DNA of 64,000 nucleotides from Clostridia bacterium (GTDB lineage Bacteria > Bacillota > Clostridia > Oscillospirales > CAG-272). Under the pieces are notes generated by a model that made no database searches, had not been told where the DNA came from, and saw only the letters and a list, made by a program, of their open reading frames with translations. How positions within the stretch are numbered: the stretch's first letter is position 1; the number at the start of each line of letters is the position of its first letter. The stretch is from NCBI GenBank assembly GCA_017942005.1, contig JAGAVJ010000051.1, positions 1 to 64,000 of the forward strand, written 5' to 3'. Below, piece by piece: positions 50,993 through 60,052 of the stretch. A program made the translations under genes and the position numbers.

Positions 50993-51763
50993 TTACGGTG
51001 TTATGGAAGCCGCATCTGTTTGGCTTGTGATGATCGGCGGACCGGATATTGTGGTTTCTGATTTTTGAAACGTAAGCTCTACGGGTACCATTTCCCGTGT
51101 CTGCACATCATATCCATAGCGGATCAGGAGTGTTTCTCTTGCATAGCTGGTAGTGCCGTCCAAAGGATTTTCTGCACATAAAATACCGACAGTACAAAAA
51201 AGCTGATTGTTATTAATAGAAAAATTTTGATCTTTATCAAAACACGGGATCTCGAGAAGAGATTGTTCCGGGGGAAATTGGGTTTTATTGATATGATATT
51301 CTGCGCCGCCAATGTGCAGAACCCATGCACTTTCCATAGAATCTACCGTCAAAAACTGTTTTAGTACGTCTTCTACCGGTGTGACCGGAATGGATTCCCC
51401 CGTCATTCCGTCAAACACATAGACTTCCTCTCGAATCGCGTCTGCATCTTGGTGATCGCCTGTTGGACGATATAAAATGACACGATTGAGAGTACCGGTA
51501 TCATCAAGCTGTGCCAGATATAGCTGGGCATACAATTGCGGGTCGGCGCCATGCAAAGAAACGGTTTTTGTCTGACCGTTTTCCAGTGTTACGGTATATG
51601 GATACACGTTTGGAGCGGTTATTTCCTCGGTGATTTTGTCATCTGTCGTTTTGGTGATTGTATCTGCTGTATCCTGTGTGTCGTTCCTTTGCTGTGTACT
51701 GCATGCATTTAAGCAAAAACAGAAAGACAATACAAGAAAAACCAATGCTGCGCGATGCTTCAA
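50993..51763 (-). CDS. Uncharacterised lipoprotein
   Basis: Predicted surface lipoprotein, 256 residues. The hydrophobic signal KHRAALVFLVLSFCFCLNAC ends in a lipobox (LNAC) with Cys21. A Thr/Asp-rich linker (about 22-50) follows, then an unrecognised beta-rich domain with VTLENGQTKTVSL and EEVYVFDGMTGESIPVTPVE. The start was placed at TTG 51763, because GGAGG lies 8 bases upstream and the signal sequence then begins properly; the ATG at 51778 has no SD. It forms a two-gene unit with the cytoplasmic protein at 49978. Confidence 0.7.
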   Translation of the reverse strand: MKHRAALVFLVLSFCFCLNACSTQQRNDTQDTADTITKTTDDKITEEITAPNVYPYTVTLENGQTKTVSLHGADPQLYAQLYLAQLDDTGTLNRVILYRPTGDHQDADAIREEVYVFDGMTGESIPVTPVEDVLKQFLTVDSMESAWVLHIGGAEYHINKTQFPPEQSLLEIPCFDKDQNFSINNNQLFCTVGILCAENPLDGTTSYARETLLIRYGYDVQTREMVPVELTFQKSETTISGPPIITSQTDAASITP

Positions 51764-51822
51764 ATAAATATCCTCCATTTTATTGAACCGTATATTTGTG
51801 ACTCATTTCAGTGAATGTGAAA

Positions 51823-51851
51823 AGTATCTCGCATTCTATGTACATTGTCAA
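51823..51851 (-). promoter_or_regulatory. Promoter of the lipoprotein gene
   Basis: Minus-strand TTGACA (51846-51851), 17 bases, GATACT (51823-51828). Confidence 0.65.
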
Positions 51852-51950
51852 GTGTTTTTTCAATTTGAAAAAGAAACAGTCTGTCAACATACGATTCAAA
51901 GAAGGAGAAATACGCTTGTATGAAATTGAGCAGTTTAAAAAATACTGTTG

Positions 51951-52970
51951 TTAAATAATACGCTTACTTTTCCAACCGAGCGACGCTGCCATGACAGCCT
52001 TAATGGTATGCATCCGGTTTTCTGCTTCTTCAAATACGATGGAAGCAGGGGACTCAAACACTTCATCTGTAACTTCCATGGCGTCGCGGTGGAACTGTGT
52101 GCACATCTCACGTCCGACACCGGTATCGAGATTGTGGTAAGCCGGCAGGCAATGCATGAAGACTGCTTGTTCTCCTGCTTTTTCCATCAATTCGCGATTG
52201 ACCTGATATGGAGCGAGATCGTGGATTCTGGTTTCCCAAACCTCAACCGGTTCACCCATGGAAACCCAAACGTCGGTATAAATGACATCAGCATCTTTGA
52301 CTGCGACTGTTGGGTCTTCGATAAAGGAAAGCGTTGCTCCTGTGGTTTTGGCAATGGCTTCACATTCTGCAATCAGGGCAGCATCTGGGAAATATTCTTT
52401 CGGTGCACATGCTGTGAAATGCAGTCCCATCTTTGCACAGCCGACCATGAGAGAATTTCCCATATTATAACGGGCATCACCCATATAGACGAATTTTATG
52501 CCGGCAAGACGGTTGAAATGTTCGCGAATGGTAAGAAAATCTGCCAGAATCTGTGTTGGGTGGAATTCATTGGTCAAACCGTTCCAGACAGGCACCTTGG
52601 AATACTTTGCAAGCTCGTCTACAATGTCCTGACCGAAGCCGCGGTATTCGATTCCGTCATACATAGACGCAAGGACACGTGCAGTATCTGCAATGGTTTC
52701 CTTTTGTCCGATTTGGGATGCTTTGGGGTCCAGATAGGTTGTAGACATACCGAGATCATGTGCTGCAACTTCAAATGCACAGCGGGTACGTGTAGATGTT
52801 TTTTCAAAGATAAGTGCAATATTTTTGCCGTGAAGGGTATCGTGTGGAATTCCTGTTTTTTTCATCTTTTTAAATTCCGCTGCAAGATCAATCAATGCAC
52901 CGATTTCTTCCGGTGTATAATCAAGCAGACGCAGAAAATCACGGCCGATAAGGGACTGAGGAATGTTCAT
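51951..52970 (-). CDS. argF: Ornithine carbamoyltransferase
   Basis: Makes citrulline from ornithine and carbamoyl phosphate, 339 residues. The carbamoyl phosphate loop is [15 protein letters not shown] (STRTR at 59-63), ornithine-binding residues lie in [13 protein letters not shown] and DVWVSMGEP, and the HCLP motif is MHCLPAYHN. No other arginine-synthesis or arginine deiminase gene is in the window, so anabolic and catabolic roles cannot be separated; the neighbouring gene encodes a sugar-type binding protein. AAAGGAG lies 10 bases before ATG. Confidence 0.94.
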   Translation of the reverse strand: MNIPQSLIGRDFLRLLDYTPEEIGALIDLAAEFKKMKKTGIPHDTLHGKNIALIFEKTSTRTRCAFEVAAHDLGMSTTYLDPKASQIGQKETIADTARVLASMYDGIEYRGFGQDIVDELAKYSKVPVWNGLTNEFHPTQILADFLTIREHFNRLAGIKFVYMGDARYNMGNSLMVGCAKMGLHFTACAPKEYFPDAALIAECEAIAKTTGATLSFIEDPTVAVKDADVIYTDVWVSMGEPVEVWETRIHDLAPYQVNRELMEKAGEQAVFMHCLPAYHNLDTGVGREMCTQFHRDAMEVTDEVFESPASIVFEEAENRMHTIKAVMAASLGWKSKRII

Positions 52971-52998
52971 TGGGAAATTGCTCCTTTGCTAAAACGAA

Positions 52999-54462
52999 TT
53001 ATGATTCAATATTGTTGTATGCTTCTGCATATTTTGCGATCTGTTTTTCAATTTTGGATTCGTTCTTTGTAAAGAAAGAAGCAAAATCGTTTTGGTTTTT
53101 GAAAATCTTCAATGTCAGCTGTGTGTTGGTAAAGTCATATGCAACCGGATGATCATATACCAATGAGGAGTAGATGATGTCAAGCATGGCTTCGGAGTCA
53201 TTGTCACGGCTGACCTTACCCTCCAGCATTTCGTCATAAGCTGCAACTTTGACGGTGTCGATTGATTGGTAGGCAAGCGCTTCCATGACCATACCGGTTT
53301 TCTCAAGATCATCGTTTGTTGTCAGAATACACATGAAATACGGGTTGCCGCCGCAGCAATAGTAGGATTCCTGGTCGGTGTTGTATTTTGGACCTGGGAG
53401 AATCCCAAAGTCCAGCGTCATTTCACGCAGTTTTTGAGCATTGCCCATGGTTTCATTGTAGAACAGGGCATTGCCTGCTTTAAAGTAATTGACACCGCCG
53501 TTGTTTGCACTGGTTGCAAATGTATTTTGAAAACCGGTCTGTGCAAATAATTCTGTGACCTTTGTCAGACGTTCGATGTAATAGTCGGTGTTCATGTCAA
53601 AATACAGCATATCGTTATCATCCTTGTGCAGAGACAGCGATGCGCCGACACCGGTCATAATGGTCTGTCCGCCGACAGAATCCCAGGAGGTATAGCCATA
53701 TTGGTCAAATTCGCCCCACTTGCCGTCACCGTCAAGGTCCTTTGCAACGGCAAGACCCATTTCCAGCATTTTGTCAATCGTCCACTGACCGGAAAGCACC
53801 AAATCATACGGACTTTCAAGATCAAATGACTCAATCATGGATTTGTTGAAATAAAGCACACGCACACCGTCATAATGCGTTGTGTCAAAGAGGGAGATAC
53901 CGTAAAACACACGATTGCCAATTGACATGCTGGTCATAGAGCCCTGTACCCACCAGGAAGCATCTGTATTGATATATGGAATGTTTGCATAATCCACCAG
54001 ACTGTTCTGGAGTACCAGGTCAAGTGCATTTCCTTTTGTGGTCAAAAGAATATCATAGGTACTGTCGCCTGCGGTGACAGCTTTTTTTGCCATGGTATGT
54101 GCGTTGGTATTGTTTTCTTCTACAAAATGAATATGAAACTGTTCTTCCACGGCGCGGTTGCGCTGATAAATGGCATCGTTTAAAGAATCTCCGGTTTCCT
54201 CTTCTGCGGTGACGGTGTAAATCATCATCCACTCGGACATGTTGCCGTTGAGAAGCACAAAGTCGTCTCCTCCATAATCCTTTTCCGGAAGAACGGGTGC
54301 AGGTTCTTTTGCTTCTTCTGTAACCGCTTCGGTCACAAGCTCTGTTGTTTTTTCGGTATCCTTTGTGACAGATGTATCATCAGAAGCGGAACCGCAGGAG
54401 ATAAGCAATGCTGTCAGTATAACAGCAGCAGAAGAAATATGCGCAATTTTTTTGATGTTCAT
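52999..54462 (-). CDS. Extracellular solute-binding protein (ABC family 1), lipoprotein
   Basis: Predicted substrate-binding lipoprotein of 487 residues. The signal ends at ILTALLISC. A Thr/Glu-rich linker then leads into a two-lobed binding protein with FVLLNGNMSEWM, EAVTEEAKEPAP before it, and VRVLYFNKSMIESFDLESPYDLVLSGQWTIDKML, a pattern seen in oligosaccharide-binding proteins of clostridia. No permease genes lie nearby; the MsmX-type ATPase at 58726 could serve its transporter. The start is ATG 54462; GTG 54474 belongs to the leader tail. Translation would use the SD-hairpin leader. Confidence 0.85.
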   Translation of the reverse strand: MNIKKIAHISSAAVILTALLISCGSASDDTSVTKDTEKTTELVTEAVTEEAKEPAPVLPEKDYGGDDFVLLNGNMSEWMMIYTVTAEEETGDSLNDAIYQRNRAVEEQFHIHFVEENNTNAHTMAKKAVTAGDSTYDILLTTKGNALDLVLQNSLVDYANIPYINTDASWWVQGSMTSMSIGNRVFYGISLFDTTHYDGVRVLYFNKSMIESFDLESPYDLVLSGQWTIDKMLEMGLAVAKDLDGDGKWGEFDQYGYTSWDSVGGQTIMTGVGASLSLHKDDNDMLYFDMNTDYYIERLTKVTELFAQTGFQNTFATSANNGGVNYFKAGNALFYNETMGNAQKLREMTLDFGILPGPKYNTDQESYYCCGGNPYFMCILTTNDDLEKTGMVMEALAYQSIDTVKVAAYDEMLEGKVSRDNDSEAMLDIIYSSLVYDHPVAYDFTNTQLTLKIFKNQNDFASFFTKNESKIEKQIAKYAEAYNNIES

Positions 54463-54521
54463 CTGAATAACCACGATCTTCTCATGTTCAGCAATGCTGG
54501 ACGGCAGGAAGATTCCCTTTC
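54463..54521 (-). promoter_or_regulatory. SD-hairpin-AUG leader of the solute-binding protein
   Basis: GAAAGGGA (54514-54521), then stem ATCTTC / GAAGAT (54476-54481 with 54508-54513) with an inner GTTCAGC / GCTGGAC stem, then CGTGGTTATTCAG and ATG. The inner stem matches the leader of the sigma-like gene. Confidence 0.6.
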
Positions 54522-54691
54522 TATTTTTATGTTAAATTGTAATATCAGCCATAAAAAATGCGATATGTAATCTTTTTTGAAAAATTTATATGCGAACTTG
54601 AAGACGTGCACGGCACTTGGTTTCTGCTCGCTGCATGATGCTGCCGGGAACCGATATCTATGAACAAAAAGATGATGTTTGCTTTCTAATA

Positions 54692-54720
54692 ATTATACAC
54701 GAAAACATACAATTTTTCAA
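54692..54720 (-). promoter_or_regulatory. Promoter of the solute-binding protein gene
   Basis: Minus-strand TTGAAA (54715-54720), 17 bases, TATAAT (54692-54697). The leader to 54474 is about 210 bases and includes a GC-rich region (54625-54660) that could fold; no known riboswitch was recognised. Confidence 0.75.
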
Positions 54721-54800
54721 GGGTTTTCAGAAAAATTTGGAATACCGGGCTGAATTTTTTTAAGAGATGCGCCGATTTCTCATAAAAATACGTAAAATAC

Positions 54801-54829
54801 TTGATTTTATGAGAAAAATATGATATAAT
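54801..54829 (+). promoter_or_regulatory. Promoter of rnpB
   Basis: TTGATT (54801-54806), 17 bases, TATAAT (54824-54829). The predicted start lies about 44 bases before the mature RNA; the leader holds CATGAA / TTCATG and TTATTGAA / TTCAATAA hairpins. Confidence 0.8.
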
Positions 54830-54879
54830 AAAGGTAGGTCATGAAGATAATTTCATGCTTATTGAAGTATTCAATAACC

Positions 54880-55258
54880 AATGACTCCGTTAGGCAATCG
54901 CGCGGTATCATGCCGAAAGGTCTTACCGTGAGGAAAGTCCGGGCTTCCGGGGAAAGGATAACGGATAACGTCCGCCGGTGGCGACACCCGGGAAAGTGCA
55001 ACAGAAATAGACAGCCGCAGCTTTTTGCGGTGATGATGGAAAGGCGAGGTAAGAGCTCACCCATTCGTATGGCAACATACGTCTGCTGTAAACCCTATCC
55101 GAAGCAACCCCTGAACGGTTCACCCCCGTATGCGGCAGCAATGCCGCAGCCGTTCTGGCGGCGCACGTGTGGAGAGATTCACCGTGGAGTGTCATGGCAA
55201 CATGGCATAGAGATAGATGATTGCCCACGACAGAACCCGGCTTACAGACAGTGTCATT
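54880..55258 (+). ncRNA. rnpB: RNase P RNA, bacterial type A
   Basis: Catalytic RNA that removes tRNA 5' leaders. Conserved blocks are GAGGAAAGTCCGGGC near the 5' end, GTAAACCC, and ACAGAACCCGGCTTAC near the 3' end. The ends pair: AATGAC with GTCATT (P1) and GGCAATC with GATTGCC (P2). The ends given are those of P1. A type A architecture is suggested by the overall order. It lies alone between the solute-binding protein gene and the EF-G-like gene. Confidence 0.93.
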
Positions 55259-55275
55259 TGATTTTGAATATAAAA

Positions 55276-55310
55276 GGAAGCTGCCGCACATCCGTGCAGC
55301 AGCTTCCTTT
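55276..55310 (+). terminator. Terminator of rnpB
   Basis: GGAAGCTGC-C-GCA pairs with TGC-A-GCAGCTTCC (55276-55288 with 55295-55307), followed by TTTCTTTTCTTTTTTT. Confidence 0.88.
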
Positions 55311-55352
55311 CTTTTCTTTTTTTATATAAATAGATGAAATGATAGAGTCGTA

Positions 55353-57428
55353 TTATTCTTCAAGCTGTGATTTGCGTTCTGCAATGATCTTTTGTGCAGT
55401 TTCTGCCGGCGCTTCTTCATACCGTTCAAAAACGCAGGTAAATCTGCCGCGTCCCTGTGTCATGGCACGCAGGGTAATGGGATAATCTGCCATTTCTGCC
55501 ATGGGCACTTCTGCTTCTACCAGCTGTTCACCCTTGCGTTCGGTCGGAGACATTCCGAGCACAGTACCGCGGGATTTGGAAATACCGCCGATGACATCCC
55601 CGATCATGGAATCCGGAACCCATACATTCAGCTTGCCAATCGGCTCCAGAATGACCGGATCGGCTTTGGGCAGCCCTTCCTTATATGCGAGCTTAGCAGC
55701 AAGCTTGAAGGAAATTTCATTGGAATCTACAGGGTGATACGAACCATCGAACAGATCGGCTTTCAATCCGACAACCGGATATCCGGCAAGAACACCTTTT
55801 TCCATGGCTTCTTCCAATCCCTTCTGGACTGCCGGATAAAAGTTCTTCGGCACAGTACCGCCGACTACAGAAGTCGTAAAGGTGAGTCCTTCCTCTGTAC
55901 CGCGGGAGAATGTGATCTTGACATGACCGTACTGACCGGAGCCGCCGGACTGCTTTTTGTGCTTACCCTCCACCTGTACCGTCTTTTTGATGGTTTCACG
56001 ATACGGAATTTTTGGCTTTGTCAGTTCCACAGAGGTGCCGAACCGATTTTTCAGCTTGGAAACAATCACATCCAGATGGATATCCCCCTGACCGTAAATG
56101 CACATCTGGTTGGTTTCCGCATTGTTTTCATATTTCAATGTTTTATCTTCTTCCAAAAGCTTTGTGATACCGGAGGAAATCTTATCCTCGTCGCCTTTTG
56201 CCTTCGGAACAATTGCACGCTGCATGAAGGACTGCGGGAAGCAGATTGGCGCGTAATGGATGTCGTCCTGGGACAGGGTGAGCGTATCATTGGTATTGGT
56301 TGCCGCAAGCTTGGAAATCATACCGATATCACCGCAGCAAAGGGAATCTACTTCCGTCTGCTTTTTTCCGGTCATTGTGTAGATGTGTGCAAACTTTTCC
56401 ATCTGACCGGTAGTGGTGTTTCGCAGAACCATGGTATTGTCGAGTGTACCGTTCATGACTTTGAAAAACGACATTTTACCGACAAACGGGTCGGAAATGG
56501 TCTTGAAGACAAAAACAGATGTGGTTCCTGACGGTTCAATCGGTGTGGTATCTTCCATATCATCGACGACAATCACTTCCTCTTTCTTTGCGGTAGGACG
56601 TGGGAACGAATCGGCAATCTGATCCATCAGCATCCGGATCCCCCAGAATTTGGTTGCAGAACCGCAGTAAACAGGGACGATATCGCCTTTGATGATACCT
56701 TCGTGCACGGCGAGCACCGCTTCATCATAGGTGATTTCTTCACCGCCAAAATATTTTTCCATCAAATCATCAGAGGTTTGCGCAATGGATTCCAGCAGCA
56801 TATCACGGTATTCCTCTGCAATCGGCTGGAATTCATCTGGAATCGGAGATTCTTCTGGCGTACCGTTCTTATCATACACGACGGAACGCATGTTGATCAG
56901 ATTTAAAAAGCCGATGACCTTATCGCCCTCAATCATGGGAATTAAAATCGGACAGACGGAAACGCCGAATGTATCGCGCAGCTGTGTGTATACGCGCTTG
57001 AACCGTGCTTCACCATCGTCGAATTTATTGATATAAAATGCCTTGGGAATGCCTGCTTCTTCTGCTTGATTCCAGGCAAGCTCTGTACCGACTTCCACGC
57101 CAGCCTTACCGTCAACCACGATCATTGCTGCATCTGCAACGCGCATAGTCTGGTATACTTCACCGATGAAGTCCAGATATCCGGGTGTGTCAAGCAGATT
57201 GATTTTAATACCGTTCCACATAATCGGAGCGACTGCAGTGGAAATGGAAAGTCCGCGCTTGATTTCTTCGTCGTCAAAATCGCAGACAGTATTTCCGTCA
57301 GAAGGATTTCCCAGGCGGTCTGTCACTTTGGTTAAATACAGCATTGCTTCCGCGAGTGAAGTCTTACCGGCAGAAGAATGACCGACGAGTGCCACGTTTC
57401 TGATTTCTTTTGAAGTGAGTTTAGCCAT
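55353..57428 (-). CDS. EF-G-like translational GTPase (EF-G type II)
   Basis: Predicted ribosome-associated GTPase, 691 residues, like EF-G in length. G1 is GHSSAGKT (16-23), G2 region RGLSIS (58-63), G3 DTPGY (80-84), G4 NKFD (134-137). The GHSSAGKT form and the short G2 loop mark the EF-G-like family (FusA2-type) rather than housekeeping EF-G, which has GHIDAGKT. Domain IV holds the GQYGHV-type motif SGQYGHVKITF. Its job may be translocation, recycling or stress-related. ATG 57428 follows AAAGGAG by 11 bases. It has its own promoter and a ~175-base leader. Confidence 0.9.
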   Translation of the reverse strand: MAKLTSKEIRNVALVGHSSAGKTSLAEAMLYLTKVTDRLGNPSDGNTVCDFDDEEIKRGLSISTAVAPIMWNGIKINLLDTPGYLDFIGEVYQTMRVADAAMIVVDGKAGVEVGTELAWNQAEEAGIPKAFYINKFDDGEARFKRVYTQLRDTFGVSVCPILIPMIEGDKVIGFLNLINMRSVVYDKNGTPEESPIPDEFQPIAEEYRDMLLESIAQTSDDLMEKYFGGEEITYDEAVLAVHEGIIKGDIVPVYCGSATKFWGIRMLMDQIADSFPRPTAKKEEVIVVDDMEDTTPIEPSGTTSVFVFKTISDPFVGKMSFFKVMNGTLDNTMVLRNTTTGQMEKFAHIYTMTGKKQTEVDSLCCGDIGMISKLAATNTNDTLTLSQDDIHYAPICFPQSFMQRAIVPKAKGDEDKISSGITKLLEEDKTLKYENNAETNQMCIYGQGDIHLDVIVSKLKNRFGTSVELTKPKIPYRETIKKTVQVEGKHKKQSGGSGQYGHVKITFSRGTEEGLTFTTSVVGGTVPKNFYPAVQKGLEEAMEKGVLAGYPVVGLKADLFDGSYHPVDSNEISFKLAAKLAYKEGLPKADPVILEPIGKLNVWVPDSMIGDVIGGISKSRGTVLGMSPTERKGEQLVEAEVPMAEMADYPITLRAMTQGRGRFTCVFERYEEAPAETAQKIIAERKSQLEE

Positions 57429-57613
57429 GATATCTATATCTCCTTTGCATTGAATGCGTGTCTGCATTGGGGCAGAGGTATTCGTTCTTTGTTGCAGACC
57501 GCAGGATGAACAGTATATGACATTGCTTGTGCGAAAATACGTATAGAAATAAACGGTGCTTGGCTATATTGCTGCTGTGCTGCTAAACGATGTGAAATAA
57601 ATACTCTGTAAAT

Positions 57614-57642
57614 ATTATAACCGACAATTGCAGATTTTGCAA
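57614..57642 (-). promoter_or_regulatory. Promoter of the EF-G-like gene
   Basis: Minus-strand TTGCAA (57637-57642), 17 bases, TATAAT (57614-57619). Confidence 0.75.
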
Positions 57643-57799
57643 TAGGTTTGATTGTCTTTTGTTACCGTCAAAATCACGAAAATTCCGAAACAAATTTGTT
57701 AATACTGCACAATATATGAACAGAATTGTGATTTTAGAACGTTGTAATGTTTAACATAACACAAATGGAAGAAATATCACAAAAAATCATGCAGTAAAA

Positions 57800-57835
57800 A
57801 AGAACAGCCTCACGATGGAAAACGAGACTGTTCTT
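57800..57835 (-). terminator. Terminator of the PHP gene
   Basis: AAGAACAG / CTGTTCTT (57800-57807 with 57828-57835) plus inner pairs; minus-strand T-tract TTTTTTAC follows. The rest of the 57468-57852 gap holds only the EF-G-like leader and AT-rich sequence. Confidence 0.8.
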
Positions 57836-57852
57836 AAAATCAATATCAGTAT

Positions 57853-58662
57853 TTATGCCTTTGCAAAAGCGAATTTATCAGATTCTTCAAGCGACAAAAG
57901 ATCAATGATGGTTTCCGCATTCTGCTTTTCTGCCATCAGACCTTGCGGATGGTGTGCATCCGAACCAAAGTAGAATTTGCATCCGCATTCCTTGGCAAGT
58001 GCGTAAGGACGCAGAAGGGAAGCATCCTCCGTCCATGTCATTGATGTACCGTTTTTGTGAATTGCCGGGAAGTTTAATTCAATGCCAAGACCGAGTGCGG
58101 CAGCTTTATAAAACAAGCGGCGGAATTCTGCATCGCTGATGCGATCAAGCACATCCTTGTGATTATGTTTGGGATACATTAAACTGCATGTCAGATGCGC
58201 GAGACCAACTTTTTCAAATGGCAAATCAGCTGCAAGGAGTGTTTCAAAGCGTTTGATAAAAATCTCTGCACGTTCTGCTGCGTCTTCATCGCCGCGGCAA
58301 GTGAAGCCGTTCATATGCAGATGTGTGGTTGGAACGATGATGAAGTCAAGACGCTTGGCGCTTTCTGCGTTGACGCCGATAGTACCATCGGCACGCATGT
58401 CGGTTTCCGCACCGAATAAAAAGGAAATTCCGTCCGCTGTTGGAAGCGGCTTTGCCTGTTCAATCCATGCGGTGTTTTGCTTTTTATACCAGTCGGACGC
58501 ACCGGGAATTGTCTCGTCCCAATAATGGTCTGTCAGGCAGATTTTCTTTAAGTAATTGTCTTTTGCATATTGCAGAATGGTTTCGGGGGACTGCTCCGGA
58601 TCTCCGGAACACAAGGATATCCATGAATGAATGTGCAGATCGTGGTCAAATACATAACGCAT
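57853..58662 (-). CDS. PHP domain metal-dependent phosphoesterase
   Basis: Predicted hydrolase of the PHP superfamily (histidinol-phosphatase-like), 269 residues. Metal ligands: FDHDLHIHSW near the N-terminus (His-x-His), LTDHYWDE (Asp-His), FGAETDMRAD (Glu), THLHMNG (His-x-His), and the C-terminal FYFGSDAHHPQGL (Asp-x-His). Members act on phosphate monoesters or nucleotides. Here it could be HisK-like, but no other his genes are near. AAAGGAG lies 9 bases before ATG. Confidence 0.87.
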   Translation of the reverse strand: MRYVFDHDLHIHSWISLCSGDPEQSPETILQYAKDNYLKKICLTDHYWDETIPGASDWYKKQNTAWIEQAKPLPTADGISFLFGAETDMRADGTIGVNAESAKRLDFIIVPTTHLHMNGFTCRGDEDAAERAEIFIKRFETLLAADLPFEKVGLAHLTCSLMYPKHNHKDVLDRISDAEFRRLFYKAAALGLGIELNFPAIHKNGTSMTWTEDASLLRPYALAKECGCKFYFGSDAHHPQGLMAEKQNAETIIDLLSLEESDKFAFAKA

Positions 58663-58689
58663 AAGAAAAGCTCCTTTCGATAAAAAAAC

Positions 58690-58714
58690 AAGGTCTGCTT
58701 GTTTGGCAGACCTT
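58690..58714 (-). terminator. Terminator of the MsmX-type gene
   Basis: AAGGTCTGC / GCAGACCTT (58690-58698 with 58706-58714), minus-strand T-tract GTTTTTTTAT. Confidence 0.88.
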
Positions 58715-58725
58715 GCAGAACATTC

Positions 58726-59838
58726 TTAGTGAACGATGCACTTTTCCGTGTCCTTATCAAAGATGTGCATTCTGGCAACTTCCAGAGCAACCTTGATGGT
58801 ATCACCGGAGCGTGCGGTGGAACGGGAAGAAACACGAGCGGTGAGGGTCTGCTCATCGGTAACAAGGTACAGATAAATTTCAGCGTCCATAAGCTCAGTA
58901 ACTTCAACATAGGTTTCAATTACGGATTCTGGCATAGCTGCGAGAGAACGTTCATCATCATGAATACATTCAGGACGCAGACCGAGAATGACTTCTTCAC
59001 CGATGTAGGGCTTCAGATCCGGATTTTCAGCCTTTTCAGCCGGCAGCTTGAGGGAATTCTTGCCGAAGGTGACATAAACATCTTCGCCCTTCTTCTCGAG
59101 CTTTGCGTTGATGGAGTTCATCTGAGGCGTGCCGATAAAGCCTGCAACGAACAGGTTGACAGGATTGTCGTACAGGTTCTGAGGAGTATCTACCTGCTGG
59201 ATGACACCGTCCTTCATAACGACGATACGGGTAGCCATCGTCATAGCCTCGACCTGGTCGTGCGTGACGTAGATAAAGGTAGTACCCAGTCTCTTGTGAA
59301 TCTTGGTAAGCTCGGTTCTCATCTGTGCACGGAGCTTTGCATCCAGGTTGGAAAGCGGCTCGTCAAGCAAGAAGACCTTCGGGTCACGGACAATTGCACG
59401 TCCGAGTGCAACACGCTGCTTCTGACCACCGGACAGAGCCTTCGGCTTTCTGTCGAGCAGGTGGGAAATATCAAGGATACGAGCGGCCTCTTCGACCTTT
59501 CTCTTGATTTCTTCTTTCGGAACCTTGCGGAGCTTCAGACCGAATGCCATGTTATCAAACACGGACATATGCGGATACAGCGCGTAGTTCTGGAACACCA
59601 TTGCGATATCTCTGTCCTTCGGTGCAACGTCATTTACAAGACGGTCGCCGATGAACAGTTCACCTTCTGTAATTTCTTCCAAACCGGCGATCATACGCAG
59701 GGTTGTAGACTTACCGCATCCGGAAGGACCGACAAAAATGATAAATTCCTTGTCTTTGACTTCAAGACAGAAGTCGGATACGGCAGTGACACCGCCCGGA
59801 TACTTCTTATAAATGTGTTTCAGTGATAAGCTTGCCAT
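58726..59838 (-). CDS. Sugar ABC transporter ATP-binding protein (MsmX/UgpC type)
   Basis: Predicted multitask ATPase for carbohydrate importers, 370 residues. Walker A GPSGCGKS (37-44), Q-loop VFQNYALYPH, signature LSGGQ (135-139), Walker B FLLDE (156-160), switch VTHDQVEAMTMA, then a C-terminal MalK-like regulatory domain with LGLRPECIHDD. Stand-alone genes of this type typically energise several sugar permeases in Firmicutes, which would suit the orphan solute-binding protein at 52999. AGGAGG lies 6 bases before ATG 59838. Codon use looks biased to highly expressed genes (many CTT/CGT/AAG). A hairpin at 59866-59880 lies just upstream of the SD. Confidence 0.92.
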   Translation of the reverse strand: MASLSLKHIYKKYPGGVTAVSDFCLEVKDKEFIIFVGPSGCGKSTTLRMIAGLEEITEGELFIGDRLVNDVAPKDRDIAMVFQNYALYPHMSVFDNMAFGLKLRKVPKEEIKRKVEEAARILDISHLLDRKPKALSGGQKQRVALGRAIVRDPKVFLLDEPLSNLDAKLRAQMRTELTKIHKRLGTTFIYVTHDQVEAMTMATRIVVMKDGVIQQVDTPQNLYDNPVNLFVAGFIGTPQMNSINAKLEKKGEDVYVTFGKNSLKLPAEKAENPDLKPYIGEEVILGLRPECIHDDERSLAAMPESVIETYVEVTELMDAEIYLYLVTDEQTLTARVSSRSTARSGDTIKVALEVARMHIFDKDTEKCIVH

Positions 59839-59865
59839 TATTATCCTCCTAAACTTTGAAAGAGA

Positions 59866-59940
59866 GGCGTGTAACACGCCCTCTGACTGGACTTTAACTT
59901 TAACAGTGAATATTATATCAAAAAAATGACGATTTTGGAA
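59866..59940 (-). promoter_or_regulatory. Promoter and leader hairpin of the MsmX-type gene
   Basis: Minus-strand TATAAT (59912-59917) with a weak TTCCAA -35 (59935-59940) at 17 bases. A perfect stem GGCGTGT / ACACGCC (59866-59872 with 59874-59880) lies between promoter and SD and could be an operator or stabilising hairpin. Confidence 0.55.
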
Positions 59941-60052
59941 GAGTATTGTTATCCAAAATTTCATACAAGACTTTGTACACATTTTACAAAACATTGGAAA
60001 AATTACGTGAAAACGCGTCTCCAAAACGGCTTTTTATTTTAATATATTAAAA

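Noticed and set aside
54841..55329. Open frame across the RNase P RNA gene
   Set aside because: The region matches conserved RNase P RNA blocks and pairs at its ends, so the frame is accidental.
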